This document shows positions 8,557 to 17,822 of a stretch of 64,000 nucleotides of DNA, in pieces. The stretch is from Pacificoceanicola onchidii (GTDB lineage Bacteria > Pseudomonadota > Alphaproteobacteria > Rhodobacterales > Rhodobacteraceae). Below the pieces are notes generated by a model. That model had not been told where the DNA came from, ran no database searches, and saw only the letters and a list, made by a program, of their open reading frames with translations. Each line of letters begins with the position of its first letter. Positions within the stretch are counted from its first letter, which is position 1. The position numbers and the translations under genes were made by a program. The stretch spans positions 124,001-188,000 of the forward strand of contig NZ_SRXY01000005.1 in assembly GCF_004804335.1 (NCBI RefSeq). Reading direction: 5' to 3'.

Positions 8557-8692
8557 GGCGCGGAGCAAAGGCCGCAGGCCGCCGCGCCAATCATGCTGGA
8601 AGCATGTCTCCGACATGACGGGCCGTCCCGTCGCACCGGAGGTGCGCCCACATGGTTTCGGCACGCCTTTGGCGTGACGGCACGGCGATTGG
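8557..8692. repeat. Chain of overlapping hairpins between EamA and selO
   Basis: Six short perfect inverted repeats follow one another. GGCGCGG (8557–8563) pairs with CCGCGCC (8582–8588). Then come CATGCT/AGCATG (8592–8606), CATGTC/GACATG (8603–8617), GACGGG/CCCGTC (8617–8632), CGCACC/GGTGCG (8632–8646) and CACGCC/GGCGTG (8662–8676), all with 3–4 base loops. Neighbouring arms share 1–4 bases, and CCAATC (8587) can close against GATTGG (8687). It lies in the 359-bp gene-free gap 8521–8879 between two convergent genes. No convincing ORF is present in this gap; besides this chain it holds only a second palindrome at 8825–8845. Confidence 0.75.
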
Positions 8693-8824
8693 GTTGGTGC
8701 TGTGTGCCACACCAGCCTAGCGCGCCAGTGGCTGGGATAAATCAAGGGGCTCTAAGGGCGGATCGCCATGCCCCGGCCCGTCGATGACGCGTCTTGTTTT
8801 CAGACACACTGGGTGCTCGCTGAG

Positions 8825-8845
8825 GTCCCGGATCCAGTCCGGGAC
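8825..8845. repeat. GTCCCGGAT-type palindrome, copy 1
   Basis: GTCCCGGA and TCCGGGAC flank a 5-base centre, followed by GGG. The same element (arms GTCCCGGAT/ATCCGGGAC, then GGG) recurs at 17240–17260 behind pgi. Both lie between convergent 3' ends, so it may act as a transcription terminator or be a dispersed palindromic repeat. Confidence 0.6.
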
Positions 8846-8879
8846 GGGCTCAATGCCCGATCAAGACCCCGGCACCCGC

Positions 8880-10298
8880 TTACGTTCCGCAAAACGTCGC
8901 CGTGACCTCTTCCTGCTTTGTGGGCGGCCTGCGCAGGTCTTCATAATCGGCAACCGCCTCAAAAGGCCGGGCCAAAGCCGCATTCAGCCGGTGGAACAGC
9001 GCGTCGTCCCCGGAGACCGAGGCCGCAATCATCTCTTCGATCCGGTGGTTGCGCGGGATCAGCACCGGGCTGGAACGCTGCATCAACGCCTCCGCCTCCG
9101 GCTCTCCCGCGATACGTTCGCGCCAGCGCGCATGCCAGGCGTCAAACCCATCACGGTCGGCGATCTGATCGCGCGCGTCCCCTTCGGCCAGCGCGCGGAA
9201 CGTGTTGGTGAAGTCCGAGCCGCCGCTCTGCATCAACCCGAGCAGATCGCTGATCAACGCACCGTCGCCCGTCTCAGGCTCCGAAATCCCGAGCTTGGCG
9301 GCGAACCGGCGCGTCCATTCGGCGCGCAGGGTGTCGGCGCTGGCGTGGATGATCTCGGTGAAATCCTTGATCGCCTTGTCTTCATCACCCACGAGCGGCA
9401 CCAGTGCCGTGGCCAGCTGCGCCATGTTCCACAGGATGATGTCCGCCTGCGCTGCATAGGCGTAGCGCCCGAACCGGTCGATCGAGGAAAAACGTTTCTC
9501 CGAATGATAGGCATCGAGGAACGCGCAGGGACCGTAGTCAATTGTCTCGCCCGACAGCGTACAATTGTCGGTGTTCATCACGCCGTGGATGAAGCCGAGC
9601 GACATCCACTGCGCCACGAGCCGCGTCTGCCGGTCACAGACCTCGCCCAGCATATCAGCGGGGGTGTGCGCCTCCGGATAATGACGGCCCTGGGTATAAT
9701 CAAACAGGGTCTGCAGGCTGTCGTAATCCTGCCGCGCGGCAAAAGCCTGGAATGTGCCCACGCGGATATGGCTGGCGGCCACGCGGGTCAGCACCGCGCC
9801 GGGCAGAGGGCGCTCGCGGATCACCTCTTCGCCGGTGCGTGTGGCGGCCAGCGCGCGGGTGGTTGGCACACCAAGCGCATGCATCGCCTCGCTGACGACA
9901 TATTCGCGCAGCACGGGGCCAAGCCACGACCGGCCATCGCCGCGCCGGGCAAAAGGCGTGGGGCCGGAGCCCTTGAGCTGAATGTCCCTGCGCTGCCCGT
10001 TGCGATCCACTACTTCGCCGAGCAAAACCGCGCGCCCGTCGCCCAGCTGCGGGTTGAACTGGCCAAACTGATGGCCCGCGTAGTTCTGCGCCAAAGGCGA
10101 CGCCCCGGCAGGCACGCCGTTGCCGGACAGCAGCAAGGCCAGATCGGGATCATCCACCCCCCGGATCTGCAGCTCTTCAGCCAAAGCATGATTGAAGGCG
10201 ATCAGCGACGGCGCCCTGACGGGAACTGGGGCCTGCGCGGCGAAAAATCCGGCGGGCAGGCGGGCATAACTGTTATCAAACGGTATGTGCAGGCTCAT
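8880..10298 (-). CDS. selO: SelO-type protein adenylyltransferase (pseudokinase, YdiU family)
   Basis: The 472-residue protein matches the SelO/UPF0061 family throughout: QNYAGHQFGQFNPQLGDGRA (71–90), the nucleotide loop LKGSGPTPFARRGDGR (108–123), and the catalytic HGVMNTDN (238–245) with IDYGP (253–257). SelO proteins bind ATP in a flipped orientation and transfer AMP to Ser/Thr/Tyr of target proteins during oxidative stress. The protein ends in FCGT, which keeps the C-terminal cysteine that in E. coli SelO is part of a redox switch. It has no operon partners. Confidence 0.93.
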   Translation of the reverse strand: MSLHIPFDNSYARLPAGFFAAQAPVPVRAPSLIAFNHALAEELQIRGVDDPDLALLLSGNGVPAGASPLAQNYAGHQFGQFNPQLGDGRAVLLGEVVDRNGQRRDIQLKGSGPTPFARRGDGRSWLGPVLREYVVSEAMHALGVPTTRALAATRTGEEVIRERPLPGAVLTRVAASHIRVGTFQAFAARQDYDSLQTLFDYTQGRHYPEAHTPADMLGEVCDRQTRLVAQWMSLGFIHGVMNTDNCTLSGETIDYGPCAFLDAYHSEKRFSSIDRFGRYAYAAQADIILWNMAQLATALVPLVGDEDKAIKDFTEIIHASADTLRAEWTRRFAAKLGISEPETGDGALISDLLGLMQSGGSDFTNTFRALAEGDARDQIADRDGFDAWHARWRERIAGEPEAEALMQRSSPVLIPRNHRIEEMIAASVSGDDALFHRLNAALARPFEAVADYEDLRRPPTKQEEVTATFCGT

Positions 10299-10342
10299 GC
10301 ACCTTAGGTAGGGGCGCGCGCGCCTCAGGACCAGAGGAAAAG

Positions 10343-10789
10343 CTACAGAACCCGGCTCATGAACATCTGATCGTCGCGCGGCGTGAATCGCGCGCGCCGG
10401 TAAAAGCCGATCAGCCGCTCGTCTGACCGCGCCGCCTCAAGATGCAACGCCTTGACCCCGGCGTCCTTCATCGCCTTGGCAATGCCGTTCAACGCCTCGA
10501 ACCCCATGCCGCGCTTGCGTACGGCGGGGCGGATGTAAAGCTCATCGACGATTCCATCGAGCCCGCCAAACTCAAGGCTCCAGCCAAAGGTCACACAGAT
10601 ATAACCCACCGGAGCGCGGCGCGGACCGATGAGCCAGATCGCCCCGTGCGGGGAGCCGGCCAGCAAGGGCGCGACCGCCCCGGCGATATGATCGGCATCA
10701 CTGCCAAACCCGCGTTCCGCATGGAAAGCGGCGACAAGCGGCAAAAGCTTTTCCGCATCCGCTTCCGCGGCGAGATGAAGGGATTTCAT
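10343..10789 (-). CDS. GNAT-family N-acetyltransferase
   Basis: This is a 148-residue GNAT acetyltransferase. The acetyl-CoA-binding region is RPAVRKRGMGFEALNGIAKAM (about 91–111), which keeps the R-x-x-G-x-G/A pattern in the form RKRGMG. The upstream strands (YICVTFGWSLEFGG) are also typical. The acceptor is unknown. It lies 44 bp beyond selO, upstream of it on the same strand, so the two may be co-transcribed. Confidence 0.85.
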   Translation of the reverse strand: MKSLHLAAEADAEKLLPLVAAFHAERGFGSDADHIAGAVAPLLAGSPHGAIWLIGPRRAPVGYICVTFGWSLEFGGLDGIVDELYIRPAVRKRGMGFEALNGIAKAMKDAGVKALHLEAARSDERLIGFYRRARFTPRDDQMFMSRVL

Positions 10790-10895
10790 GAGGCTGGATC
10801 CGACGCATAATCACTCTGTGCGAACCCTATGCACCTCCTACACAAGGCGCAACCACAACGGCAGAAAGCCGCTCGCCCGACGCTCCGCCCGCCTG

Positions 10896-10969
10896 TTTCT
10901 TTGTGCCGAAAGTATCCCGGGGTCCGGGGCAGCGCCCCGAACAAAATTTTGTCCCGGCAAAATTTTCAA
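10896..10969 (+). repeat. Composite dispersed repeat, copy A
   Basis: This copy is ordered: TTTCTTTGTGCC; GTATCCCGGGG; a GC hairpin GGGGCAGCGCCCC; then two AT palindromes CAAAATTTTG and CAAAATTTT separated by TCCCGG. The same ordered parts occur at 23687–23774 and 44177–44264. This copy ends 5 bp from the stop codon of the minus-strand nucleoside hydrolase gene and is the shortest, lacking the GTCGCRGCCCTGC hairpin of the others. Confidence 0.7.
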
Positions 10970-10973
10970 ACCC

Positions 10974-11918
10974 TTAGGGCAACCGCGCCAAACGGTCGGT
11001 CAGCAGGGCAAAGAAATGATCCGCGTCGAGGTCGCCGATGAACAAAGCGTTGGGTTTGCGGTCCGTCACGCCCCACCAGTCCGCCACGGTCATGCCCCGG
11101 CACAGATCGCTGTCGCATTCAATCTCGACGTTGATGTGCCGCCCCGAAAATAGGTGCGGCGCAATCAGGTAGGCGGTCACGCAAGGGTCATGCAGCGGCG
11201 CGCCTTCGGAGCCGTATTTCGCAAGATCGAAGCGTTCGAAGAAGTCTGTCATCTCGGCGACGGCAATGCCGGTGGCGTTGCCAAGCGCGCGGAAGGCGTC
11301 GTTGCGCGGCGTGGTGACCAGCGCCTTGTGGGTGACATCGAGTGGCATGACCACCAAAGGCGCGCCTGCGCCAAAGACGATGCGCGCCGCCTCGGGATCG
11401 ACGTAGATGTTGAATTCCGCCGTGGGTGTGATGTTGCCCACTTCGAAGTAGGCCCCGCCCATCAGCACGATCTGCTTGATCCGCTCCGCGATGTCGGGCG
11501 CTTTTTGCAGGGCGGCGGCGATATTGGTCAGGGGTCCGAGCGGGCAGAGTGTAACCGTTCCGGCTGGCTCGGCGCGCAGGGTGTCGATGATGAAATCCAC
11601 CGCGTGGGTGTCCTGCAGCGGCATGGTCGGCTCCGGCAGCACCGGCCCGTCGAGGCCGCTTTTGCCGTGCACGTGTTCGGCCGTGACAAGGGTGCGCCCG
11701 AGCGGCCGGTCGCAGCCTGCAAAGATTTTGGTTTGCGGGAAGCCCGCCAGCTCGCAGACGATGCGGGCGTTGCGGGCGGTGAGCTCCAGAGGCACGTTGC
11801 CCGCGACGCAGGTGATGCCCAGAACCTCCACATCCTCGGGAGAGGCGAGCGCCAGCAGGATGGCCACCGCGTCGTCCTGACCGGGGTCCGTATCGATGAT
11901 GATCTTGGCCGGGTTCAT
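10974..11918 (-). CDS. Inosine/uridine-preferring nucleoside hydrolase
   Basis: This 314-residue nucleoside hydrolase cleaves the N-glycosidic bond of ribonucleosides for base salvage. The signature Ca2+-binding motif IIIDTDPGQDDA is at residues 6–17, with further family motifs LCPLGPLTNIA and NIYVDPEAARIVFGAGAP. The start with GGAGG four bases upstream (ATG at 11918) is chosen over a 17-codon upstream extension. It stands alone, with no nucleoside transporter beside it. Confidence 0.92.
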   Translation of the reverse strand: MNPAKIIIDTDPGQDDAVAILLALASPEDVEVLGITCVAGNVPLELTARNARIVCELAGFPQTKIFAGCDRPLGRTLVTAEHVHGKSGLDGPVLPEPTMPLQDTHAVDFIIDTLRAEPAGTVTLCPLGPLTNIAAALQKAPDIAERIKQIVLMGGAYFEVGNITPTAEFNIYVDPEAARIVFGAGAPLVVMPLDVTHKALVTTPRNDAFRALGNATGIAVAEMTDFFERFDLAKYGSEGAPLHDPCVTAYLIAPHLFSGRHINVEIECDSDLCRGMTVADWWGVTDRKPNALFIGDLDADHFFALLTDRLARLP

Positions 11919-12098
11919 ATCGCCTCCAAAGGTTGCAGAGCACCGGGATGCCACGTGAATTTGGCGCATTCAAGCGATTGTGCGCCTCAGGACAGGCGAA
12001 AGACGGCGCCGAGCCCGATGCTCGCCGCGCGGTTGAGTTGCCGAAAGGTAAACCGTTTTTGTCTTGCGTGCTCAAAAAATGAGCGGTCTATAGACGGA

Positions 12099-12269
12099 AT
12101 GAAGGTCCGTCTTTTTCAATGTCGCGCGTGCAATCATAACCTCCGGTTCGGGTCCGGAACCTGTGGCTATTGCTTCCGGTCCACGCCGCTCTGGAATCGC
12201 TGGTGGGTCTGGCTGATCGTGGCCGGGCTGATCGGTTATGGCGCTGCGCGCTATACAGGATACCTGTGA
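12099..12269 (+). CDS. Tiny zinc-ribbon membrane protein
   Basis: This 56-residue ORF has two CxxC pairs (CRAC at 8–11, CGYC at 22–25) that would form a rubredoxin-like zinc ribbon, followed by one membrane helix (RWWVWLIVAGLIGYGAARYTGYL). The protein ends two bases before the convergent radical SAM stop codon. It has no strong ribosome site, so support rests on the protein pattern. Function unknown; it could be a membrane-tethered regulatory or assembly factor. Confidence 0.55.
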   Translation: MKVRLFQCRACNHNLRFGSGTCGYCFRSTPLWNRWWVWLIVAGLIGYGAARYTGYL

Positions 12270-12271
12270 CG

Positions 12272-13219
12272 TCAGGCGGAGCAGGACGCCCCGCCGAGAA
12301 CGCAGAATTTCGCACAATGTGGATGGTTGAGGAACACGTCCTGTTCGGCTTCTTCCAGCGTTGATCCCAGTTCGAACTGCGGATCATAGGGCAGGAGGGT
12401 GCAGGCCAGAACCGCAGGGCGTTCGGCCCCTTTGCGTTTGACCACCATACGCGAGGAAGAACACATCACGCTGTCGGGGGATTTGTTCAGGATTCCCCAG
12501 CAGGCGGTTGTGATCTCCGGCACTTCGACGGTTTCGTCCATTTCCGGGAAGAGCACGGTCATGCCGGGGTTGTTCGAGTCGATGTCAAAGCCTTCGCGCG
12601 CGAACAGCGCCCCATAGCCGGCGCGGGCCTGCGCGTCAGATTCGTGCCAGAGGCTGCGTCCGGCCACCGCCATGCGAATCCCCGCGTCCCGCAGCCAGCG
12701 CATACCTTCCAGCGTGCGCTCGAAGGCATCCTTGCCGCGCTCGCCGTCGTGCACCACCGGGTCCGAGTGATCGAGAGAAATGCGCAGGGTCAGCTTGTCG
12801 CCGTAATCCGCCACAAGGGTGCGCAGCCCGTCCTTGACGCGCGGACGCATCATCGGACGCATGGCGTTGGTGAGGATCAGAACCTCGTAGCCACGGGCGA
12901 GAGCCGCGCGCGCCATGGGAATCATCTCCGGGTTCATGAAAGGCTCACCGCCGGTAAAGGCGATTTCCGTCACGCCCCAGTCCCGCGCCTCAAGCTGATC
13001 AAGGTAATCCACCAGCTCGGCTTCGGTGAAGTAGACAAGCCGATCATTGTCCGGCGAGCTTTCGATGTAGCAGTTGGCGCAGGTGATGTTGCACAGCGTG
13101 CCGGTGTTGAACCACAGCGTCTGGGCATTGGTCAGGGACACCCGCGCACGATCAGAGCCATCCGCCGTCACCGACGGTTCAACGAATTTGCCGCTGTTGG
13201 CCAAAAGGCTGTCTTTCAT
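12272..13219 (-). CDS. Radical SAM protein with C-terminal cysteine cluster
   Basis: The 315-residue protein has the radical SAM [4Fe-4S] motif CNITCANC (Cys43, 47, 50), the SAM-binding GGEPF (90–94), and a Cys-rich C-terminus (CWGILN, CSSSRM, CTLLPY, CAKFCVLGGASC) that could bind an auxiliary cluster as in SPASM/twitch proteins. The reaction is not known. GGAG before ATG 13219 fixes the start; the open frame extends 30 codons upstream without support. It is transcribed away from zwf. No peptide precursor gene is visible beside it. Confidence 0.82.
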   Translation of the reverse strand: MKDSLLANSGKFVEPSVTADGSDRARVSLTNAQTLWFNTGTLCNITCANCYIESSPDNDRLVYFTEAELVDYLDQLEARDWGVTEIAFTGGEPFMNPEMIPMARAALARGYEVLILTNAMRPMMRPRVKDGLRTLVADYGDKLTLRISLDHSDPVVHDGERGKDAFERTLEGMRWLRDAGIRMAVAGRSLWHESDAQARAGYGALFAREGFDIDSNNPGMTVLFPEMDETVEVPEITTACWGILNKSPDSVMCSSSRMVVKRKGAERPAVLACTLLPYDPQFELGSTLEEAEQDVFLNHPHCAKFCVLGGASCSA

Positions 13220-13355
13220 GGGTGGCTCCTGCATTTTTTCGCAACGTGCCGGAAAGTTAGCGAGGCTTCCAGTGCCGTAGGATCGCCTGACGCCATTGTG
13301 AAGCATCACATCAAGGTTAGACTTCTGTGAAAACCTGCGTTAGAAGGCGCGCAAA

Positions 13356-13367
13356 GTTAGCGCTAAC
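13356..13367. promoter_or_regulatory. LacI-type palindrome upstream of zwf
   Basis: GTTAGCGCTAAC is a perfect 12-bp palindrome with the central CG typical of LacI/GalR-family operators. It lies 68 bp before the zwf start. The regulator is not in the window; control of the glucose-6-phosphate operon by a sugar-responsive LacI protein is inference. Confidence 0.55.
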
Positions 13368-13434
13368 GGTTCTCGCGCGTGCTGTTCGGACGGGCCGAAT
13401 AGTGTATCGAGACACAGGGCAATAGGATAGACAT

Positions 13435-14889
13435 ATGGTTTCTCGCGTCATTCCGGTGGATCCGTTTGATCTGGTAATCTTTGGTGGGACAGGCGATTTG
13501 GCCCGCCGCAAGATTTTCCCCGGCCTGTTCCGGCGATTCTGCTCCGGCCAGATGCAGGAAGAGGCACGCATCATCGGTGCGGCCCGGTCCGAAATGGACG
13601 ATGCGGGCTTCCGCGAGATGATTGCTGACGCGATTCGCGAATTCGGCGGCGGGCGCGCCTGCGAAGACGGCACTCTGGAGGCCTTTCTGAATCACGTCTT
13701 TTACGAGCAGGTCGATGCCATGGGCACGGGCGGCTGGGAGGCGCTGAAGGGGCGGCTGCGGAGCGGCTATGTACGCGCCTTCTACTTCTCCGTTGGCCCT
13801 TCGCTCTTTGGCGCTCTGGCGGAGCGCCTCAGGACTTTTGGTCTGGCGGATGATGAGAGCCGGGTGGTGGTCGAAAAGCCGTTTGGTCACGATCTGGCCA
13901 CGGCGCGTGCGCTGAACAAGGCGCTGGCTGAGCATTTCGATGAAACGCAGATCTACCGGATCGACCATTATCTGGGCAAGGAGACGGTGCAGAACCTGAT
14001 GGCGGTGCGCTTTGGCAACGTGCTGTTCGAGCCGCTGTGGAATGCGCAATACGTCGATCACATCCAGATCACCGTGGCCGAAACCGTCGGTGTAGGCGGA
14101 CGGGGTGAGTATTACGACAAGTCAGGCGCGATGCGGGACATGGTGCAAAACCACCTGATGCAGCTTTTGTGCCTGATTGCCATGGAGCCGCCCGCGCGGT
14201 TCGAGCCGGACGCGGTGCGCGACGAAAAGCTCAAGGTGATCCGGGCGCTGGAGCCGGTCAAACCGCATCACATCGTGCGCGGACAGTATGATGCGGACGG
14301 CGATGCGCCGAGCTACCGCGAGGATGCGGGCGACACACGCTCGACTACCGAAAGCTTCATCGCCATGAAGTGCCACGTGTCGAACTGGCGCTGGGCAGGC
14401 ACGCCGATCTACCTGCGCACCGGCAAGAAGCTGCGGGCGCGGGCGAGCGAGATTGCCGTGGTCTTCAAGGACGCACCACATTCGATCTTCCCCGAGGATG
14501 CGGGCCGTCACCGCAACATCCTGACCATTCGCCTGCAGCCGAACGAAGGCATGGAGCTGGGCGTGACCATCAAGGAGCCGGGGCCGGGCGGGATGCGTCT
14601 GCTCGACGTGCCTTTGGACATGAGTTTTGCCGAGGCGCTGGGCCCGGACGCGGAAGAGGCGCCGGACGCCTATGAGCGGCTGATCATGGATGTGATCCGG
14701 GGCAACCAGACGTTGTTCATGCGCGGCGACGAGGTGGAAGCAGCCTGGGCCTGGACCGATCCGATCATCGAAGGCTGGCAGGCGCGCGGCGAGGTGCCGA
14801 AGCCCTATGACGTGGGCAGCTCCGGGCCGGATGACAGCCTGATGCTGCTGCACCGTGACGGGCGCAAGTGGCGGGATATCCGGGCGTAA
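13435..14889 (+). CDS. zwf: Glucose-6-phosphate 1-dehydrogenase
   Basis: The 484-residue enzyme oxidises glucose 6-phosphate to 6-phosphogluconolactone, making NAD(P)H. The nucleotide-binding [10 protein letters not shown] is at 17–26, EKPFGHD at 147–153, and the active-site signature RIDHYLGKE at 175–183. It heads the zwf-pgl-pgi operon, with pgl starting 25 bp on. That set feeds the Entner-Doudoroff or oxidative pentose phosphate route. A LacI-like palindrome lies upstream. Confidence 0.97.
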   Translation: MVSRVIPVDPFDLVIFGGTGDLARRKIFPGLFRRFCSGQMQEEARIIGAARSEMDDAGFREMIADAIREFGGGRACEDGTLEAFLNHVFYEQVDAMGTGGWEALKGRLRSGYVRAFYFSVGPSLFGALAERLRTFGLADDESRVVVEKPFGHDLATARALNKALAEHFDETQIYRIDHYLGKETVQNLMAVRFGNVLFEPLWNAQYVDHIQITVAETVGVGGRGEYYDKSGAMRDMVQNHLMQLLCLIAMEPPARFEPDAVRDEKLKVIRALEPVKPHHIVRGQYDADGDAPSYREDAGDTRSTTESFIAMKCHVSNWRWAGTPIYLRTGKKLRARASEIAVVFKDAPHSIFPEDAGRHRNILTIRLQPNEGMELGVTIKEPGPGGMRLLDVPLDMSFAEALGPDAEEAPDAYERLIMDVIRGNQTLFMRGDEVEAAWAWTDPIIEGWQARGEVPKPYDVGSSGPDDSLMLLHRDGRKWRDIRA

Positions 14890-14914
14890 CGCGGATCTGT
14901 TGAGGGGGCAGGGC

Positions 14915-15592
14915 ATGAGCTACGAATTCATCGAATATGACGACCGCGAGATATTGGCGGTTGATCTGGCGAACCAGTTGGCGGGCGATCTGGTGGCGGC
15001 GCTGACGCATAACGAGCGCGTGGCGCTCGCCGTGCCGGGTGGCACGTCTCCCGGGCCGGTGTTTGACGATCTGTGCGCGGCGAAGCTCGATTGGGATCGG
15101 GTGGATGTGCTGCTGACGGATGAGCGCTGGGTCCCTGAGGATCACGAACGCTCCAACACGCGGCTCTTGCGCCAGCGCTTGTTGATCGAGCGGGCGGCGG
15201 CGGCGGGCTACCTGCCGCTTTATGCGCCGCATCCGGAGCCGGAAGGGGCGCTGGACGCGCTGGCGGAACCCATCGCGGCGGAAATGCCGCTGGCGGTGGT
15301 TCTGCTTGGCATGGGGGCGGATATGCACACGGCCTCGCTCTTTCCCGGGGCGGACCGGCTGGCGGAGGCTCTGAGCCCCAAAGCGCCGGTTCTGATGCCG
15401 ATGCGCGCGCCGGGCGCGCCGGAGCCGCGCATCACGCTGACCGCGCCTGTGCTCAACGGCGCGCTGGCCAAACATGTTCTGATATTCGGGGCCGAAAAGC
15501 GCGATGCTTTGGAAGCGGCCAAGGGCAAACCGGCGCTGGAAGCGCCGATCAACGCGGTGCTTTCGGGCGCCATCGTTCACTGGGCGGAGTAA
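14915..15592 (+). CDS. pgl: 6-phosphogluconolactonase
   Basis: The 225-residue hydrolase opens 6-phosphogluconolactone, the step after Zwf. Family motifs are LAVPGGTSPGPVFDDL (about 44–59), LLTDERWVP (70–78) and LLGMGADMHTASLFPG (about 133–148). The chosen ATG follows GAGGGGGCAGGG; the open frame continues back into the zwf 3' end without homology. pgi begins 3 bp after its stop. Confidence 0.93.
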   Translation: MSYEFIEYDDREILAVDLANQLAGDLVAALTHNERVALAVPGGTSPGPVFDDLCAAKLDWDRVDVLLTDERWVPEDHERSNTRLLRQRLLIERAAAAGYLPLYAPHPEPEGALDALAEPIAAEMPLAVVLLGMGADMHTASLFPGADRLAEALSPKAPVLMPMRAPGAPEPRITLTAPVLNGALAKHVLIFGAEKRDALEAAKGKPALEAPINAVLSGAIVHWAE

Positions 15593-15595
15593 GCC

Positions 15596-17176
15596 ATGTT
15601 CGAGACTTTGCAGGAAAAGGCGGCTTCGCTTGGGGATCGCCGCATAGAGGATCTGTTTGCCGATGAAGGCCGGGCGGCGGCGTTCAGCCTGACCGCGCTG
15701 GGCATGCTGTTCGACTATTCCAAGACGCAGCTCGATGAGGCCATTCTGGGGGAGTTGCTGGGGCTGGCGGAAAAGGCGGGCGTTGCGGCGCGGCGCGATG
15801 CGATGTTTGCCGGGGCCAAGATCAACGAGACCGAAGGGCGCGCGGTGCTGCACACGGCGCTGCGCAACCTTGAGGCCCGCCCCGTCGAGGTGGACGGCGC
15901 GGATGTGATGCCGGGCGTTCTGGACACGCTGAGCCGGATGGAGAGCCTTGCCGCAGAGCTGCGAGACAGCGATGTGCGCGATGTGGTCAACATCGGGATC
16001 GGCGGCTCGGACCTTGGTCCGGCCATGGGCGTGCTGGCGCTCGCGCCGTATCACGACGGACCGCGCTGTCATTTTGTTTCCAACGTCGATGGCGCGGATA
16101 TTGCCGATACGCTGAAGCACTGCGATCCGGAGCGGACGGTTTTTATCGTGGCGTCCAAGACCTTTACCACGATTGAGACCATGACCAACGCCGCCACCGC
16201 CAAGGCGTGGCTGGCCGGGCAAGGCGTCAGCGGCGAAGGTAAGTTCATTGCGCTGTCCTCGAACGTGGAGAAGGCCGGCGCCTTTGGCATTCCGCCCGAG
16301 CGCGTGTTTGGCTTCGAAGACTGGGTTGGCGGGCGTTACAGCATGTGGGGGCCGATCGGCCTGTCGCTGATGATCGCCGTGGGGCCTGCGGATTTCCGGG
16401 CCTTCCTTGCGGGCGCGCAGGCGATGGACCGGCATTTTGTTGAGGCGCCTTTGGCAGAGAACATGCCGGTGCTGCTCGCGCTGGTGGGGATCTGGCACAA
16501 CCAGGGTTTGGGCCATGCGACGCGCGCGGTGCTGCCCTATGACAACCGTCTGGCGCGCTTTCCGGCGTATTTGCAACAGATGGAAATGGAGAGCAACGGC
16601 AAGGGCGTGGCCATGGATGGCACGCCCCTGGCTTATAACTCCGGGCCGGTTGTCTGGGGCGAGCCGGGAACCAACGGGCAGCACGCGTTTTATCAGCTGA
16701 TCCACCAGGGCACGCGGGTGATCCCCTGCGAGTTCATGATCGCCGCCGAAGGGCATGAGCCGGATCTGGCGCATCATCACGACCTGCTGGTGGCTAATTG
16801 TCTGGCGCAGTCGGAGGCCTTGATGCGCGGGCGGTCTTTGGACGAGGCGCGCGGCAAGGTTACGGGCAAGTTCGAGGGCGATGAGCTGGAACGGCAGGCG
16901 CGGCACCGGGTGTTCCCGGGGAACCGGCCTTCGACGACGCTGGTTTACCAGAAGATGGACCCGGAGACTTTGGGCAAGCTGATTGCCTTGTATGAACACC
17001 GGGTGTTTGTCGAAGGGGTGATGCTGAACATCAACTCCTATGACCAATGGGGTGTGGAGCTTGGCAAGGAATTGGCCACGGCTTTAGGGCCGATGGTCAC
17101 GGGCGAAGAGCCTGTGACGGGTAAAGACGGCTCAACGGCGCAGCTGATCGGCTTTGTGCAGGGGATGCGGGGGTAG
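15596..17176 (+). CDS. pgi: Glucose-6-phosphate isomerase
   Basis: The 526-residue enzyme interconverts glucose 6-phosphate and fructose 6-phosphate. [12 protein letters not shown] lies near residue 133, the sugar-phosphate loop KTFTTIET near 186, signature [13 protein letters not shown] near 245, and [11 protein letters not shown] near 480. It is slightly shorter than the E. coli enzyme (549). In this operon it probably recycles fructose 6-phosphate into Zwf, a common arrangement where Entner-Doudoroff is the main glycolytic route. Confidence 0.96.
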   Translation: MFETLQEKAASLGDRRIEDLFADEGRAAAFSLTALGMLFDYSKTQLDEAILGELLGLAEKAGVAARRDAMFAGAKINETEGRAVLHTALRNLEARPVEVDGADVMPGVLDTLSRMESLAAELRDSDVRDVVNIGIGGSDLGPAMGVLALAPYHDGPRCHFVSNVDGADIADTLKHCDPERTVFIVASKTFTTIETMTNAATAKAWLAGQGVSGEGKFIALSSNVEKAGAFGIPPERVFGFEDWVGGRYSMWGPIGLSLMIAVGPADFRAFLAGAQAMDRHFVEAPLAENMPVLLALVGIWHNQGLGHATRAVLPYDNRLARFPAYLQQMEMESNGKGVAMDGTPLAYNSGPVVWGEPGTNGQHAFYQLIHQGTRVIPCEFMIAAEGHEPDLAHHHDLLVANCLAQSEALMRGRSLDEARGKVTGKFEGDELERQARHRVFPGNRPSTTLVYQKMDPETLGKLIALYEHRVFVEGVMLNINSYDQWGVELGKELATALGPMVTGEEPVTGKDGSTAQLIGFVQGMRG

Positions 17177-17239
17177 GGGCGTTTGGCCTGAAGGGGGCAT
17201 TCCCTTCACCACGGGCGCGGCTTGTGCACAGGCCCAAAA

Positions 17240-17260
17240 GTCCCGGATCAAATCCGGGAC
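17240..17260. terminator. Hairpin behind pgi (GTCCCGGAT palindrome, copy 2)
   Basis: Arms GTCCCGGAT and ATCCGGGAC form a 9-bp stem with a CAA loop, followed on the plus strand by GGGTTTGTTTTG. It sits between the convergent pgi and cupin genes and can serve as pgi's terminator. It is also the second copy of the palindrome at 8825–8845. Confidence 0.55.
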
Positions 17261-17294
17261 GGGTTTGTTTTGTAGCCGCCCAAGCCGTTTCCCC

Positions 17295-17714
17295 TCACGG
17301 AATATCAAACCCCACCGGTGCCAGTTCGAACCCTTCGAACTGGAACGCCGGGCTGACGGTGCAGCCGACGAGGGTCCAATCGCCGGTGCTGCGCGCTGCT
17401 TGCCAATGGTTTGCCGGTACGATCACCTGCGGGCGCTCACCGGCGAGCAAGTCTGGTCCTAGCGCGATGTCCTGCCGGGGCCCTGCGTCCGTTTCCGACA
17501 GCGACAGAACCAAAGGTGCACCGGCGTAGAAATGCCAGATCTCAGCGGCGTCAACGCGATGCCAGTGGCTGTGCTCGCCGCCTTTCAACAGAAAATAGAT
17601 GCAGGTCCCGGCGGACCGTTCTTCGCCGTTCTCCGCGATCCAGGTTTGCTTGTAGTGTCCACCTTCCGGGTGAGGCGAAAGCTCAAGAAGAGAAATGATC
17701 TCATCAGCTTGCAT
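17295..17714 (-). CDS. Cupin-domain protein, DUF985 family
   Basis: This 139-residue cupin barrel of the DUF985/YML079-like family has LSPHPEGGHYKQTW (12–25), IYFLLKGGEHSHWHRVDAAEIWHFYAG and the C-terminal strand LVGCTVSPAFQFEGFELA. Conserved His and Glu residues could bind a metal, but no activity is established for the family. ATG 17714 is preferred, with AAGGA about 10 bases upstream; ATG 17726 has its purine run too close. It diverges from the endolysin gene. Confidence 0.85.
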   Translation of the reverse strand: MQADEIISLLELSPHPEGGHYKQTWIAENGEERSAGTCIYFLLKGGEHSHWHRVDAAEIWHFYAGAPLVLSLSETDAGPRQDIALGPDLLAGERPQVIVPANHWQAARSTGDWTLVGCTVSPAFQFEGFELAPVGFDIP

Positions 17715-17822
17715 GGGGTTTCTCATCCTTTGCCTGAAGCACCGTACGCTCGGCTCAACTTTGGTTAACGTCTGAGGCGAATTCTCGTGCCACGCAAAAC
17801 CGCTTCGAGCAGGAGGCATGAA

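Noticed and set aside
14765-17047. Very long open frame (about 760 codons) antisense to pgl-pgi
   Set aside because: It is the mirror of high-GC coding sequence; its translation is rich in Arg, His and Gln with no domain, and zwf, pgl and pgi are certain on the other strand.
17715-17822. CtrA box before the endolysin gene
   Set aside because: Only a single GGTTAACG half-site is present; the TTAA-N7-TTAA full site is missing.
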